The position numbers and the translations under genes were made by a program. A DNA stretch of 33,128 nt from NCBI RefSeq assembly GCF_001646665.1, contig NZ_LWBU01000307.1:1-33128 (forward strand), written 5' to 3'. The first letter of the stretch is position 1; each line of letters starts with the position of its first letter. Under the pieces are notes generated by a model. That model worked only from the letters and a program-made list of their open reading frames with translations. It was not told the DNA's origin and did no database searches. Positions 1-7,327 of the stretch are shown piece by piece. This stretch comes from Streptomyces noursei. Lineage in GTDB: Bacteria > Actinomycetota > Actinomycetes > Streptomycetales > Streptomycetaceae.

Positions 1-16
1 ACTTTGCGGACACTCC

Positions 17-412
17 CTAGGTCGCCGACCGGCCCTCCCTGGCGACCAGGGTGAAGGAGTGGCCCGCCGGATCGGCGTACGTCCGCACGTCCCTGGGGCC
101 GGAGTTGTCCCTGGTCTCCACGGGCCGGGCGCCGAGGCTCACCGCCTCGCGTTCCGCCTCGTCCATGTCCTCCTCGGCCACCAGGATGTGCAGGTGGGCC
201 TGTTGCGAGTCGTCCGGGCGGGGCCAGCTCGGCGGCGCGTAGCCGTGGTCGCGGCGCACGGCCACGCACACGCCGTCGTGACCCACCACCTCGATGAAGT
301 CGGGATCGGTTCCGCGGCGGGTCCGGGCGCCGAGGAGCCCGGCGTAGAAGTCCGCCAGGTCCTCGGGCTCCGCGCTGTCGAGGACCAGGACACTGTTCTT
401 GGGTACGGTCAT
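17..412 (-). CDS. VOC (glyoxalase/bleomycin-resistance fold) family protein
   Basis: A 131-residue protein with the paired beta-alpha-beta-beta-beta layout of the vicinal oxygen chelate superfamily. The N-terminus (SVLVLDSAEPEDLADFYAGL) and the C-terminal RTYADPAGHSFTLV are typical of single-domain VOC proteins. Candidate metal or substrate ligands are the His in HLHILV and acidic residues near the end. The ATG at 412 is preceded on the minus strand by AGAGGTG at a good distance. Substrate cannot be told from sequence; members include glyoxalases, dioxygenases and antibiotic-binding proteins. It is transcribed away from the acyltransferase gene at 570. Confidence 0.85.
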   Translation of the reverse strand: MTVPKNSVLVLDSAEPEDLADFYAGLLGARTRRGTDPDFIEVVGHDGVCVAVRRDHGYAPPSWPRPDDSQQAHLHILVAEEDMDEAEREAVSLGARPVETRDNSGPRDVRTYADPAGHSFTLVAREGRSAT

Positions 413-477
413 GCACCTCTTGTGCCCGCATCCCGGCCGCCGTCACGCGCCTGGTTCCCGGTCACGACACGCGCACC

Positions 478-483
478 TACACT
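478..483 (+). promoter_or_regulatory. Candidate -10 box for the acyltransferase gene
   Basis: TACACT fits the TANNNT pattern, and a weak -35-like TTCCCG lies 17 nt upstream at 455-460. It sits in the 157-nt divergent gap between the VOC and acyltransferase genes. Only the -10 match is good. Confidence 0.25.
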
Positions 484-569
484 GATCCCCCTCCAGCTGG
501 TTGGCGGCCTGGTAAAACGCACAGAGCCGAACCGATCCGAGCCGATCCGGTGCAGTAGGGAGCCAGCAA

Positions 570-1283
570 GTGTTCTACTACCTGCTCAAATACGTTTTCC
601 TCGGGCCGGTGCTGCGGCTGTTGTTCCGGCCGAGGACCGAGGGGCTGGAGCACATCCCGGAGGACGGCGCGGCGATCGTCGCGGGCAACCACCTGTCCTT
701 CTCCGACCACTTCCTGATGCCCGTGGTGCTCAAGCGGCGCATCACCTTCCTGGCGAAGCAGGAGTACTTCACGGGTCCCGGCGTCAAGGGCCGGCTCACC
801 GCCGCGTTCTTCCGCAGCGCCGGGCAGATCCCGGTGGACCGCTCCGGCAAGGAGGCCGGTCAGGCGGCGATCCGCGAGGGGCTGGGGGTGCTGGCCAGGG
901 ACGAGCTGCTGGGGATCTACCCGGAGGGCACCCGCTCGCACGACGGGCGGCTCTACAAGGGGAAGGTCGGGGTCGCGGTCATGGCGCTGAGGGCGGGCGT
1001 GCCGGTGATCCCGTGCGCGATGGTCGGGACGTTCGAGATCCAGCCCCCCGGTCAGGTCGTACCGAAGATCAAACGGGTGCGGATCCGCTTCGGCGAGCCG
1101 CTGGACTTCTCCCGGTACGCGGGGATGGAGAACGACCGGACGGTGCTGCGGGCCGTCACCGACGAGATCATGTACCGGATCCTCGCGCTGTCCGGCCAGG
1201 AGTACGTGGACGACTACGCGGCCAACGTGAAGGAGGCCGAACAGGCCGCCCAGCAGCGCAAGTTCCCCCGCTTCCGCCGCTGA
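570..1283 (+). CDS. 1-acyl-sn-glycerol-3-phosphate acyltransferase family (PlsC-like)
   Basis: A 237-residue membrane-associated acyltransferase. Family motifs are present in order: NHLSFSDH at residues 40-47 (H41 and D46 form the HX4D catalytic pair), FRSAGQIPVDR at 81-91, YPEGTRS at 117-123 (phosphate binding) and VPVIPCAMVGT around 147-157. A hydrophobic stretch at residues 3-19 may anchor it. Family role: acylation of lysophosphatidate or a similar lipid at the inner membrane face. The GTG start at 570 is supported by AGGGAG at 557-562. Streptomyces carry several such paralogues, so the exact acceptor is uncertain. Confidence 0.9.
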   Translation: MFYYLLKYVFLGPVLRLLFRPRTEGLEHIPEDGAAIVAGNHLSFSDHFLMPVVLKRRITFLAKQEYFTGPGVKGRLTAAFFRSAGQIPVDRSGKEAGQAAIREGLGVLARDELLGIYPEGTRSHDGRLYKGKVGVAVMALRAGVPVIPCAMVGTFEIQPPGQVVPKIKRVRIRFGEPLDFSRYAGMENDRTVLRAVTDEIMYRILALSGQEYVDDYAANVKEAEQAAQQRKFPRFRR

Positions 1284-1371
1284 CCCATCGCCGGCTCCGC
1301 GCGGCGCCGCGCGCCGGCCGCCGGGTATCGTCGGCCCGCACGGCGAAGCACTCGCGGCGGAGGGGACACCG

Positions 1372-1863
1372 GTGGACGACCACGGGACGTACGACAAGCT
1401 GATCGGCCTGCTCGAGGAGCGGGGGGCCGTCCACCGGATCATCGAGCACGAGCCGGAGGGCGCGACGGAGGCGGTCAACGCGCTGCGCGGCAACCGGCCG
1501 GAGCAGTCCGCCAAGTGCATCGTCGTGATGGTCAAGACCGGCAAGAAGACCAAGCGGTACGTCCTGGCCGTGGTGCCGGGCGACCGGCGGGTCGACCTGG
1601 GCGCCGTGAAGGCGCTGCTGGGCGGCGTGTACGCCGGTTTCGCCACGCCCGAGGTGGCGGAGCGGCTGGCGGGCAGCGTCAGCGGCACCATCCTGCCGTT
1701 CTCCTTCGACCCGGAACTGGAACTGGTCGTCGACCCGGCGCTCCTGGAGGAGGACGAGCTGTTCTTCAACGCGGCACGGCTGGACCGGTCGCTGGCCCTG
1801 CGGACGGCGGACTACGTGGCGATCGCCGAGCCCCGTACGGCCCCCATCGCCCAGGCGCCCTGA
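1372..1863 (+). CDS. YbaK/EbsC-family protein (aminoacyl-tRNA deacylase fold)
   Basis: A 163-residue protein of the YbaK/ProX editing-domain superfamily, which hydrolyses mischarged aminoacyl-tRNAs in trans. The conserved lysine region QSAKCIVVMV (K48) and the SVSGTILPF loop (residues 102-110) match the family. Length is close to the usual 155-170. The GTG at 1372 has GGAGGGG at 1359-1365. It follows the acyltransferase gene by 88 nt on the same strand, so co-transcription is possible. Which aminoacyl-tRNA it edits is not determinable; the lysine is consistent with activity. Confidence 0.83.
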   Translation: MDDHGTYDKLIGLLEERGAVHRIIEHEPEGATEAVNALRGNRPEQSAKCIVVMVKTGKKTKRYVLAVVPGDRRVDLGAVKALLGGVYAGFATPEVAERLAGSVSGTILPFSFDPELELVVDPALLEEDELFFNAARLDRSLALRTADYVAIAEPRTAPIAQAP

Positions 1864-1982
1864 CGCGCGGGGCGCGGGGACCGGTGCGAGGACCGGCACG
1901 AAGTTCTCACGCGGCGGGCATGGGACCGGCACGACGGGCAACACGGACCTTCACAAGTCCACCCGGAGCAGGGAGAGTTGTC

Positions 1983-2276
1983 ATGGCCGGTTACGGCACC
2001 AGCAGTGCGCACGGGCAGGCGCAGTCCCGTACGAACGGTCTCGCCATCGCCGGGCTCGTCTGCGGCATCGTCGGCGTACTGTTCTTCAACATCATCCTCG
2101 GGCCGCTCGCCATCATCTTCGGTGCGGTCGCCCTGAAGCAGGCCAAGGCCGGCCGGGGCGGCACGGGCATGGCGAAGGCCGCGATAGCCCTCGGCGTCGT
2201 CGACCTCGTCGTCTTCGCCATCCTGGTGGCCGTCGCGGCGTCGTCCGGCGGCTTCACCTGGTACGTCGGCGGCTGA
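1983..2276 (+). CDS. DUF4190 domain small membrane protein
   Basis: A 97-residue protein with a short Gly/Ser/Gln-rich cytoplasmic head, then the DUF4190 hallmark: two hydrophobic helices (about residues 20-48 and 63-86) flanking a GAVALKQAKAGRGGTGMAKA loop. DUF4190 proteins are common in actinobacteria and their function is unknown. The ATG at 1983 is chosen because GGGAGAG at 1971-1977 precedes it and the domain begins soon after. The same frame stays open upstream inside the previous gene, but that sequence is not protein-like. It converges on ureD, whose stop is 30 nt away. Confidence 0.85.
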   Translation: MAGYGTSSAHGQAQSRTNGLAIAGLVCGIVGVLFFNIILGPLAIIFGAVALKQAKAGRGGTGMAKAAIALGVVDLVVFAILVAVAASSGGFTWYVGG

Positions 2277-2306
2277 CGGGACGTCCGTCGGGATCCGCCC
2301 CCGTCG

Positions 2307-3038
2307 TCACAGGATCGCCCGCGCCTCGTCCAGGACGCGCCGCAGCCGCAGCGCGTCCGGGGCGACCGCGGTCACCAGGACGGCGGGGCCGGCCAACGGT
2401 GCGAGGGCCGCGCAGTCCCCGATGAGCCGGGGCTCCGCGGCCTTCCCGTCGTAGGCCGGATCCACCACGAGGAGCTGGCCGACGGCCCGGTTCCCCGCCA
2501 GGACCGCTCCCCCGTCCCAGCCGCCGGGCGCCCCCGGACCATAGGCGAGTTCCTGGTCCAGCAGCGGGCGTCCGGCACGCCGGACGGTCAGGCGGGTGGC
2601 GAGGGTGCCGGGCTCCTCGCCGTGCCGGCCGAGGACCTGCTCCTCGCGCAGCACCAGCCGGGCGGTGGCGGCCAGGTCGACCACCGTCCGCATCCGAAGG
2701 TCCGAACCGCGGGCGGAGACCAGCTGTTCCGGCAGCCAGCACAGCTCCGCGTCCTCGCCCACGGTCAGGCGCACGTCGTAACGGGCGTGGCCGGCGTCCC
2801 GGCCCGGCAGGGCGACCGTGGCGGCCGCCGCGTCGACGGTGAGCCGCGCCCCGTCCCGTACGTCCGCCTCGACGGCCAGCCGGTCACCGCCGAGCGGCGC
2901 GGTCATCGCGCCGACCACGGTGACCCGTGCGCGGGGGCCGGTCGCACGGGTGCGGCGCAGGGCCAGCGGTCCGTCGCTCTCCAGCACGGGCAGCCCGGCG
3001 GGGGTGGCGACGATCCGGGCGGTGGCGTGGACGCTCAT
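2307..3038 (-). CDS. ureD: Urease accessory protein UreD (UreH)
   Basis: A 243-residue urease maturation chaperone, last gene of the operon. UreD scaffolds the UreF-UreG complex on apo-urease for nickel delivery. Family features include GARLTVDAAAATVALPG, the WLPEQLVSARGSDLRMRT segment (family pattern W.P.P.I...) and the EEQVLGRHGE region. The start at 3038 forms a 4-nt ATGA overlap with the ureG stop, indicating translational coupling. An in-frame extension of 13 codons exists upstream but would lie inside ureG and is unlikely. UreD is the least conserved urease chaperone and this copy is strongly diverged, as usual in actinobacteria. Confidence 0.9.
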   Translation of the reverse strand: MSVHATARIVATPAGLPVLESDGPLALRRTRATGPRARVTVVGAMTAPLGGDRLAVEADVRDGARLTVDAAAATVALPGRDAGHARYDVRLTVGEDAELCWLPEQLVSARGSDLRMRTVVDLAATARLVLREEQVLGRHGEEPGTLATRLTVRRAGRPLLDQELAYGPGAPGGWDGGAVLAGNRAVGQLLVVDPAYDGKAAEPRLIGDCAALAPLAGPAVLVTAVAPDALRLRRVLDEARAIL

Positions 3039-3724
3039 GCCGCGGCGGTCCAGGCGGCCAGCTGCTCGCGCACCCATGCGGCGACCGGTGCGACGCCGTC
3101 CTCGCCGGTGAGCGAGGTGAAGGCGACGGGCAGGTCGCCGCGCTGCTCCCGGGCGTCACGGGCCATCCGCTCCAGGTCGGAGCCGACGTACGGGGCGAGG
3201 TCGGTCTTGTTGATCACGAGCAGGTCGGCGGTGGTGACGCCGGGACCGCCCTTGCGGGGGATGTCGTCGCCGCCCGCGACGTCGATCACGAAGATCTGGG
3301 CGTCGACGAGGCCTTTGGAGAAGGTGGCGGTGAGGTTGTCGCCGCCGGACTCGACCAGGATGAGGTCGAGCGGCCCGACGGCGTCCTCAAGGTCCTCGAC
3401 GGCTTCGAGGTTGGCGGAGATGTCGTCCCGGATGGCGGTGTGCGGGCAGGCGCCGGTCTCCACGGCCTGGATGCGCTCGGGCGGGAGGACCGCGTTGCGC
3501 AGCAGGAACTCGGCGTCCTCCCGGGTGTAGATGTCGTTGGTGACGACCGCCAGGGAGAGCTGGTCGCGCAGCTCCCGGCAGAGGGCGGCGACGGTGGCGG
3601 TCTTGCCGGAGCCGACCGGCCCGCCGAGGCCGATGCGCAGGGCGCGGCGGGTGCCGTCCGGGCGGTGGGCGTCGGCGCCGACGGCGGAGCCGTGGTGGCT
3701 GTGGCCGGGGTGGTCGAGGTGCAT
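3035..3724 (-). CDS. ureG: Urease accessory GTPase UreG
   Basis: A 229-residue SIMIBI-class GTPase that powers nickel insertion into urease. Visible motifs: P-loop GGPVGSGKT at 34-42, ESGGDN at 125-130, the nickel-binding Cys-Pro-His at 93-95, and NKTD at 172-175 for guanine recognition. The N-terminus has seven histidines in the first 20 residues (MHLDHPGHSHHG...), a nickel-storage type extension seen in some UreG and HypB proteins. ATG at 3724 has AAGGA upstream. The frame stays open for 70 more codons upstream, but that stretch is Pro/Arg-rich and has no ribosome binding site that I favour. It overlaps ureD by 4 nt. Confidence 0.95.
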   Translation of the reverse strand: MHLDHPGHSHHGSAVGADAHRPDGTRRALRIGLGGPVGSGKTATVAALCRELRDQLSLAVVTNDIYTREDAEFLLRNAVLPPERIQAVETGACPHTAIRDDISANLEAVEDLEDAVGPLDLILVESGGDNLTATFSKGLVDAQIFVIDVAGGDDIPRKGGPGVTTADLLVINKTDLAPYVGSDLERMARDAREQRGDLPVAFTSLTGEDGVAPVAAWVREQLAAWTAAA

Positions 3725-3982
3725 GGTGGTGTGGTCCTTGTCTTCTTCTTCGGGGGCGGGTTGTTCCTCGCACGGAGCGGGGCCATTCCCGGCGGTGAGG
3801 CCGCCACGGGGCAATGGGGGCGCGTTGACGGGGCGGGGTCGCCGCCGGGCAGCGGGGCGGCCCCCACCGGGCGGAGCCGCCGCCGAGCGGGGTCGCCGCC
3901 GGGAGCGGGCGCCTTCAGAGGCGCGGGCTTTCACGGGGCGGATCCGGCCCAGGGGCGGGCGTCCTCGCGGGGCGGGTCCTCG
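3725..3982 (-). other. 258-nt ureF-ureG spacer with direct repeats
   Basis: The other urease genes overlap or lie 9-16 nt apart, but ureF and ureG are separated by 258 nt of very GC-rich sequence. It contains a perfect 17-bp direct repeat, GCGGGGTCGCCGCCGGG, at 3833-3849 and 3887-3903. I see no clear promoter or gene. An open frame continuous with ureG runs through most of it. Confidence 0.6.
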
Positions 3983-4657
3983 TCACGAGGCGAAGAGGCG
4001 TACGGGCCAGGCCGCGTGCTGTTCGGCGGTGATGTCGAGCAGCGGCGCGGACGCGGCGGGCAGCGCGTCGGTGCCCGCGTGGGCGGCACGCGCCGCTTGT
4101 TCGGCCGCCCGTTCGGCCACCAGGTCCATGTCGGGCGCGAGGCGGGCGAGGACGGCGGTGGCCTGGAAGGGGTCGAGGCTCAGCAGGCGGACGGCGGCCG
4201 TGGCGGGGCCGCTGACCGCCTCGTACGCGACGCAGTGCGCGGCGTCCCGCGGGCCGAGGCCCGCCGAGCGGGCGGCCAGCCCGAGGACGACGGGCTGGTG
4301 GGCGCCGCGTGGGAACGCCGTTGCGAGCGCGTCGAGTTCGGGGCCCGGCCAGGTGGCGCGGGCGGCGCGCAGCATCTGGCGGCCGAGCCTGCGGGCGGTG
4401 GCGCGCAGCGCGGGGGACGGGGTGCGGGCGTCGGCGGCCTCGTCGAGCGCGGCGGGGTCGAGGCCCAGTGCGGCGGCCGCGGCGAGGGCGGCGGAGGTGA
4501 GCCCGCTGGTGTGGAGGCGGCCGCGACAGAAGGCCTCCAGGTCGCGGGTGTCGCGGATGCGCCCCGCCTTGACGGCCGGTTCGGCCCCGCCGGAGTGGGC
4601 GTGGCCGCCGGCGGGGAACCGGCCGTCGGCGAGGACGAGGAGTGCGGCACGGGTCAT
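3983..4657 (-). CDS. ureF: Urease accessory protein UreF
   Basis: A 224-residue all-helical UreF. It bridges UreD and UreG and is thought to gate GTP hydrolysis during urease activation. The N-terminal LLVLADGRFPAGGHAHSGGAE matches the family signature (L.DS.FP.G...HS.G.E), followed by Ala-rich helices and a C-terminal segment ending in LF. ATG at 4657; its upstream neighbour ureC ends 10 nt earlier, so it belongs to the same transcript. Length is usual for the family. Confidence 0.93.
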   Translation of the reverse strand: MTRAALLVLADGRFPAGGHAHSGGAEPAVKAGRIRDTRDLEAFCRGRLHTSGLTSAALAAAAALGLDPAALDEAADARTPSPALRATARRLGRQMLRAARATWPGPELDALATAFPRGAHQPVVLGLAARSAGLGPRDAAHCVAYEAVSGPATAAVRLLSLDPFQATAVLARLAPDMDLVAERAAEQAARAAHAGTDALPAASAPLLDITAEQHAAWPVRLFAS

Positions 4658-4667
4658 CTCGTCCCCA

Positions 4668-6389
4668 CTAGAAGAGGAAGTAGCGCTGGGCCATGGGCAG
4701 TTCGGTGGCGGGGGCCGGGTCGACCGGGTCGCCGTCGATGGTCACCGTGAAGGTGTCGGCGTCCACCTCGACGCGCGGCAGGGCGTCGTTCTCCCGCATG
4801 TCGGCCTTGGTGACGCCGCGCGTGCTGGTGATGGGCCGGAACTCCTTGGCCAGGCCGAGCCGTTCGGGCAGGCCGTCGTCGAGGGCGGACGCGGTGACGA
4901 AGTTGAACGAGCCGGCCGCCGCCGCGCCGCCGAGCGCGCCGAACATGGGCCGGGGCATGACGGGCTGGGGGGTGGGGATGGAGGCGTTGGCGTCGCCCAT
5001 CTGCGCGTACGCGATCTGGCCGCCCTTGATCACGGTCTGCGGCTTGACCCCGAAGAAGGCCGGGTCCCACAGGACGAGGTCGGCGAGCTTGCCGGTCTCG
5101 ACGGAGCCGATCTCCCGGTCGAGCCCCTGGGCGACGGCCGGGTTGATCGTGTACTTGGCGACGTAGCGGCGTGCGCGGTGGTTGTCGGCGCGGCCGTCGC
5201 CCGGCAGCGGTCCCCTGCGCTTCTTCATCACGTGCGCGGTCTGCCAGGTCCGCAGGATCACCTCGCCGACGCGTCCCATGGCCTGGGAGTCGGAGGAGAT
5301 GATCGAGATGGCGCCCAGGTCGTGCAGGATGTCCTCGGCCGCGATCGTGGAGGGGCGGATGCGGGACTCGGCGAAGGCGAGGTCCTCGGGGACGGCCGGG
5401 TTGAGGTGGTGGCACACCATGAGCATGTCGAGGTGCTCGTCGAGGGTGTTGACGGTGTGCGGGCGGGTGGGGTTGGTGGAGCTGGGCAGCACGTACGGCT
5501 CGGAGACGACGGTGATGATGTCGGGGGCGTGACCGCCTCCCGCGCCCTCGGTGTGGTACGCGTGGATGGTGCGGCCGGCGACGGCCGCCAGGGTGTCGCC
5601 GACGAACCCGGCCTCGTTGAGGGTGTCGGTGTGGATGGCGAGCTGCGCACCGGTCTGCTCGCAGACGCGCAGGCAGGCGTCGATGGCCGCGGGGGTGGCC
5701 CCCCAGTCCTCGTGGATCTTGAATCCCACTGCGCCGCCGCGCAGTTGGGAGTGCATGGCTTGGGCCGAGACGGTGTTGCCCTTGCCCAGCAGGCCGATGT
5801 TGACGGGGTAGGTCTCCAGCGCCTGGAACATCCGGGCGAGGTGCCAGGGGCCGGGGGTGACGGTGGTGGCCTTGGTGCCTTCGGCGGGTCCGGTGCCGCC
5901 GCCGACGAGGGTGGTGATGCCGGAGGTGAGTGCCTGCTCGACGACGGTCGGCGAGATGAAGTGGATGTGCGCGTCGACGGCACCCGCGGTGACGATCTTG
6001 CCGTTGCCGGCGATGATCTCGGTCTCGGGCCCGATGACGAGGTCCGGGTGGACGCCGTCCATGGTGTCCGGGTTGCCGGCCTTGCCGATACCGGTGATCC
6101 GGCCGTCGCGGATGCCGATGTCGGCCTTGACGACGCCCCAGTGGTCGATGATGACGGCGCCGGTGACGACGGTGTCCGGGGCGCCCTCGGCGCGGGTGGC
6201 GCGGGACTGGCCCATGGACTCGCGGATCACCTTGCCGCCGCCGAACACCGCCTCGTCGCCGGAGCGCCCGGGTCCGCCGGAGCGGTCCTCCTCGATCTCG
6301 ACGAGCAGGTCGGTGTCGGCGAGGCGGATGCGGTCACCGGTGGTGGGACCGAAGAGGTCGGCGTAGACGGGCCGGGTCAGTTCAGCCAT
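4668..6389 (-). CDS. ureC: Urease subunit alpha (UreC), catalytic
   Basis: A 573-residue catalytic subunit that hydrolyses urea to ammonia and carbamate at a dinickel centre. All active-site residues are visible: H141 and H143 (DAHIHFI), carbamylated K224 and H226 (GFKIHEDWG), H253 (AIHTDTLNE), H279 (YHTEGAGGGHAPD), flap Cys-His C326/H327-H328 (MVCHHLNP) and D367 (SSDSQAMGR). The protein ends with the typical PMAQRYFLF. The ATG at 6389 overlaps the end of ureB by 8 nt. Nothing suggests inactivation; length is normal for a separate bacterial alpha subunit. Confidence 0.98.
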   Translation of the reverse strand: MAELTRPVYADLFGPTTGDRIRLADTDLLVEIEEDRSGGPGRSGDEAVFGGGKVIRESMGQSRATRAEGAPDTVVTGAVIIDHWGVVKADIGIRDGRITGIGKAGNPDTMDGVHPDLVIGPETEIIAGNGKIVTAGAVDAHIHFISPTVVEQALTSGITTLVGGGTGPAEGTKATTVTPGPWHLARMFQALETYPVNIGLLGKGNTVSAQAMHSQLRGGAVGFKIHEDWGATPAAIDACLRVCEQTGAQLAIHTDTLNEAGFVGDTLAAVAGRTIHAYHTEGAGGGHAPDIITVVSEPYVLPSSTNPTRPHTVNTLDEHLDMLMVCHHLNPAVPEDLAFAESRIRPSTIAAEDILHDLGAISIISSDSQAMGRVGEVILRTWQTAHVMKKRRGPLPGDGRADNHRARRYVAKYTINPAVAQGLDREIGSVETGKLADLVLWDPAFFGVKPQTVIKGGQIAYAQMGDANASIPTPQPVMPRPMFGALGGAAAAGSFNFVTASALDDGLPERLGLAKEFRPITSTRGVTKADMRENDALPRVEVDADTFTVTIDGDPVDPAPATELPMAQRYFLF

Positions 6390-6693
6390 CGAGGGGACCT
6401 CCGGTCCGTCCGCGCAGACCGGGGACGACGCGCGCTCCGGCGAGCGGGACGAGTTCGACGTCGACGGGGATGCCGGGCTCGAAGCGCACGGCGGTACCGG
6501 CGGCGATGTTGAGCCGCAGGCCGTGCGCGGCCGCGCGGTCGAAGTCGAGGCCGGGGTTGGTCTCGGCGAAGTGGTAGTGGGAGCCGACCTGGACGGGCCG
6601 GTCGGCGGTGTTGAGGACGGTGAGGCGGGTGACGGCGCGTCCCTCGTTGAGGGGGACGGGCGTGTCCGCGTACAGGATCTCGCCGGGGATCAT
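6382..6693 (-). CDS. ureB: Urease subunit beta (UreB)
   Basis: A 103-residue structural subunit of the (UreABC)3 complex. It begins MIPGEILYAD and carries the family signature VGSHYHFAETNPGLDFDR. It is a separate gene here rather than fused to ureA. The 8-nt overlap with ureC implies coupled translation, and ureA ends 15 nt upstream. The C-terminal GLRGRTGGPLDG is a short flexible tail. Confidence 0.96.
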   Translation of the reverse strand: MIPGEILYADTPVPLNEGRAVTRLTVLNTADRPVQVGSHYHFAETNPGLDFDRAAAHGLRLNIAAGTAVRFEPGIPVDVELVPLAGARVVPGLRGRTGGPLDG

Positions 6694-6708
6694 CGGTGCC
6701 TTCCCCCG

Positions 6709-7011
<303 letters not shown>

Positions 7012-7071
7012 GTTTCACCTCACAGTCTCGCGGCCGGCGCGGTCCCGGGCGCAGCGGGACCCTATCCGGCT

Positions 7072-7086
7072 TCAACACTCTGTTGA
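7072..7086. promoter_or_regulatory. 15-bp palindrome upstream of ureA (candidate operator)
   Basis: TCAACA-CTC-TGTTGA is a perfect inverted repeat with 6-bp arms and a 3-bp centre, about 60 bp upstream of the ureA start and close to a TAGGGT hexamer on the minus strand. Spacing fits a dimeric repressor site near the urease promoter. The binding protein is unknown. Confidence 0.45.
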
Positions 7087-7135
7087 CCTGCGGGAACGAG
7101 TGTGGCGCAGAGATATTTCCAACTCGGGCAGAAGT

Positions 7136-7151
7136 TTTTCCGGGAGGTTAA
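7136..7151 (-). promoter_or_regulatory. Candidate GlnR half-box upstream of ureA
   Basis: Read on the minus strand, TTAAC-CTCCCG-GAAAA matches the actinobacterial GlnR pattern (nTnAC-N6-GAAAC) at eight of nine defined positions if the first base is left free. A weaker plus-strand match, TTGAC-CTGCGG-GAACG, lies at 7083-7098. Urease genes are known GlnR targets in Streptomyces. A second in-phase pair is not convincing. Confidence 0.35.
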
Positions 7152-7289
7152 CTGCCTCTTTGCCCGGCCATGGACAGCGGCTCGCGCGGCGTTCGGTCGC
7201 GCCGTGCGTCCCGGGTCGTATACGGAGCCGGGGTGCCGTACCGGACGCCGGGGCCGCCGCGGCCTTCCGGGGCCTCGATCGAGGAACCT

Positions 7290-7295
7290 TAGGAT
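7290..7295 (+). promoter_or_regulatory. Candidate -10 box for the FG-GAP gene
   Basis: TAGGAT fits TANNNT, 32 nt before the ATG. No good -35 is present, which is common in Streptomyces. Confidence 0.3.
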
Positions 7296-7327
7296 GCGGA
7301 CGATCACACGAACGAGGGGGGCATGAC

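Larger units (their letters stand above)
7012..7327. other. 316-nt divergent region between ureA and the FG-GAP gene
   Basis: No gene is seen. The part nearest ureA (7070-7151) is relatively AT-rich for this genome and holds a 15-bp palindrome and GlnR-like half-sites. The part nearest the secreted-protein gene has a TAGGAT -10 candidate and its ribosome binding site. The middle (about 7160-7280) is GC-rich with nothing recognised. Confidence 0.6.

Noticed and set aside
59..1402. Long plus-strand open frame opposite and across the VOC and acyltransferase genes
   Set aside because: High-GC shadow frame; Arg/Gly/Pro/Ala-rich without domains, while frames with motifs and ribosome binding sites explain the region.
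3725..3934. 70-codon N-terminal extension of UreG
   Set aside because: Pro/Arg-rich, unlike any UreG I know; the ATG at 3724 has AAGGA upstream and gives a normal length.
3531..6512. 993-codon plus-strand open frame opposite ureG-ureF-ureC
   Set aside because: Antisense shadow of the urease genes, which carry complete catalytic motifs.
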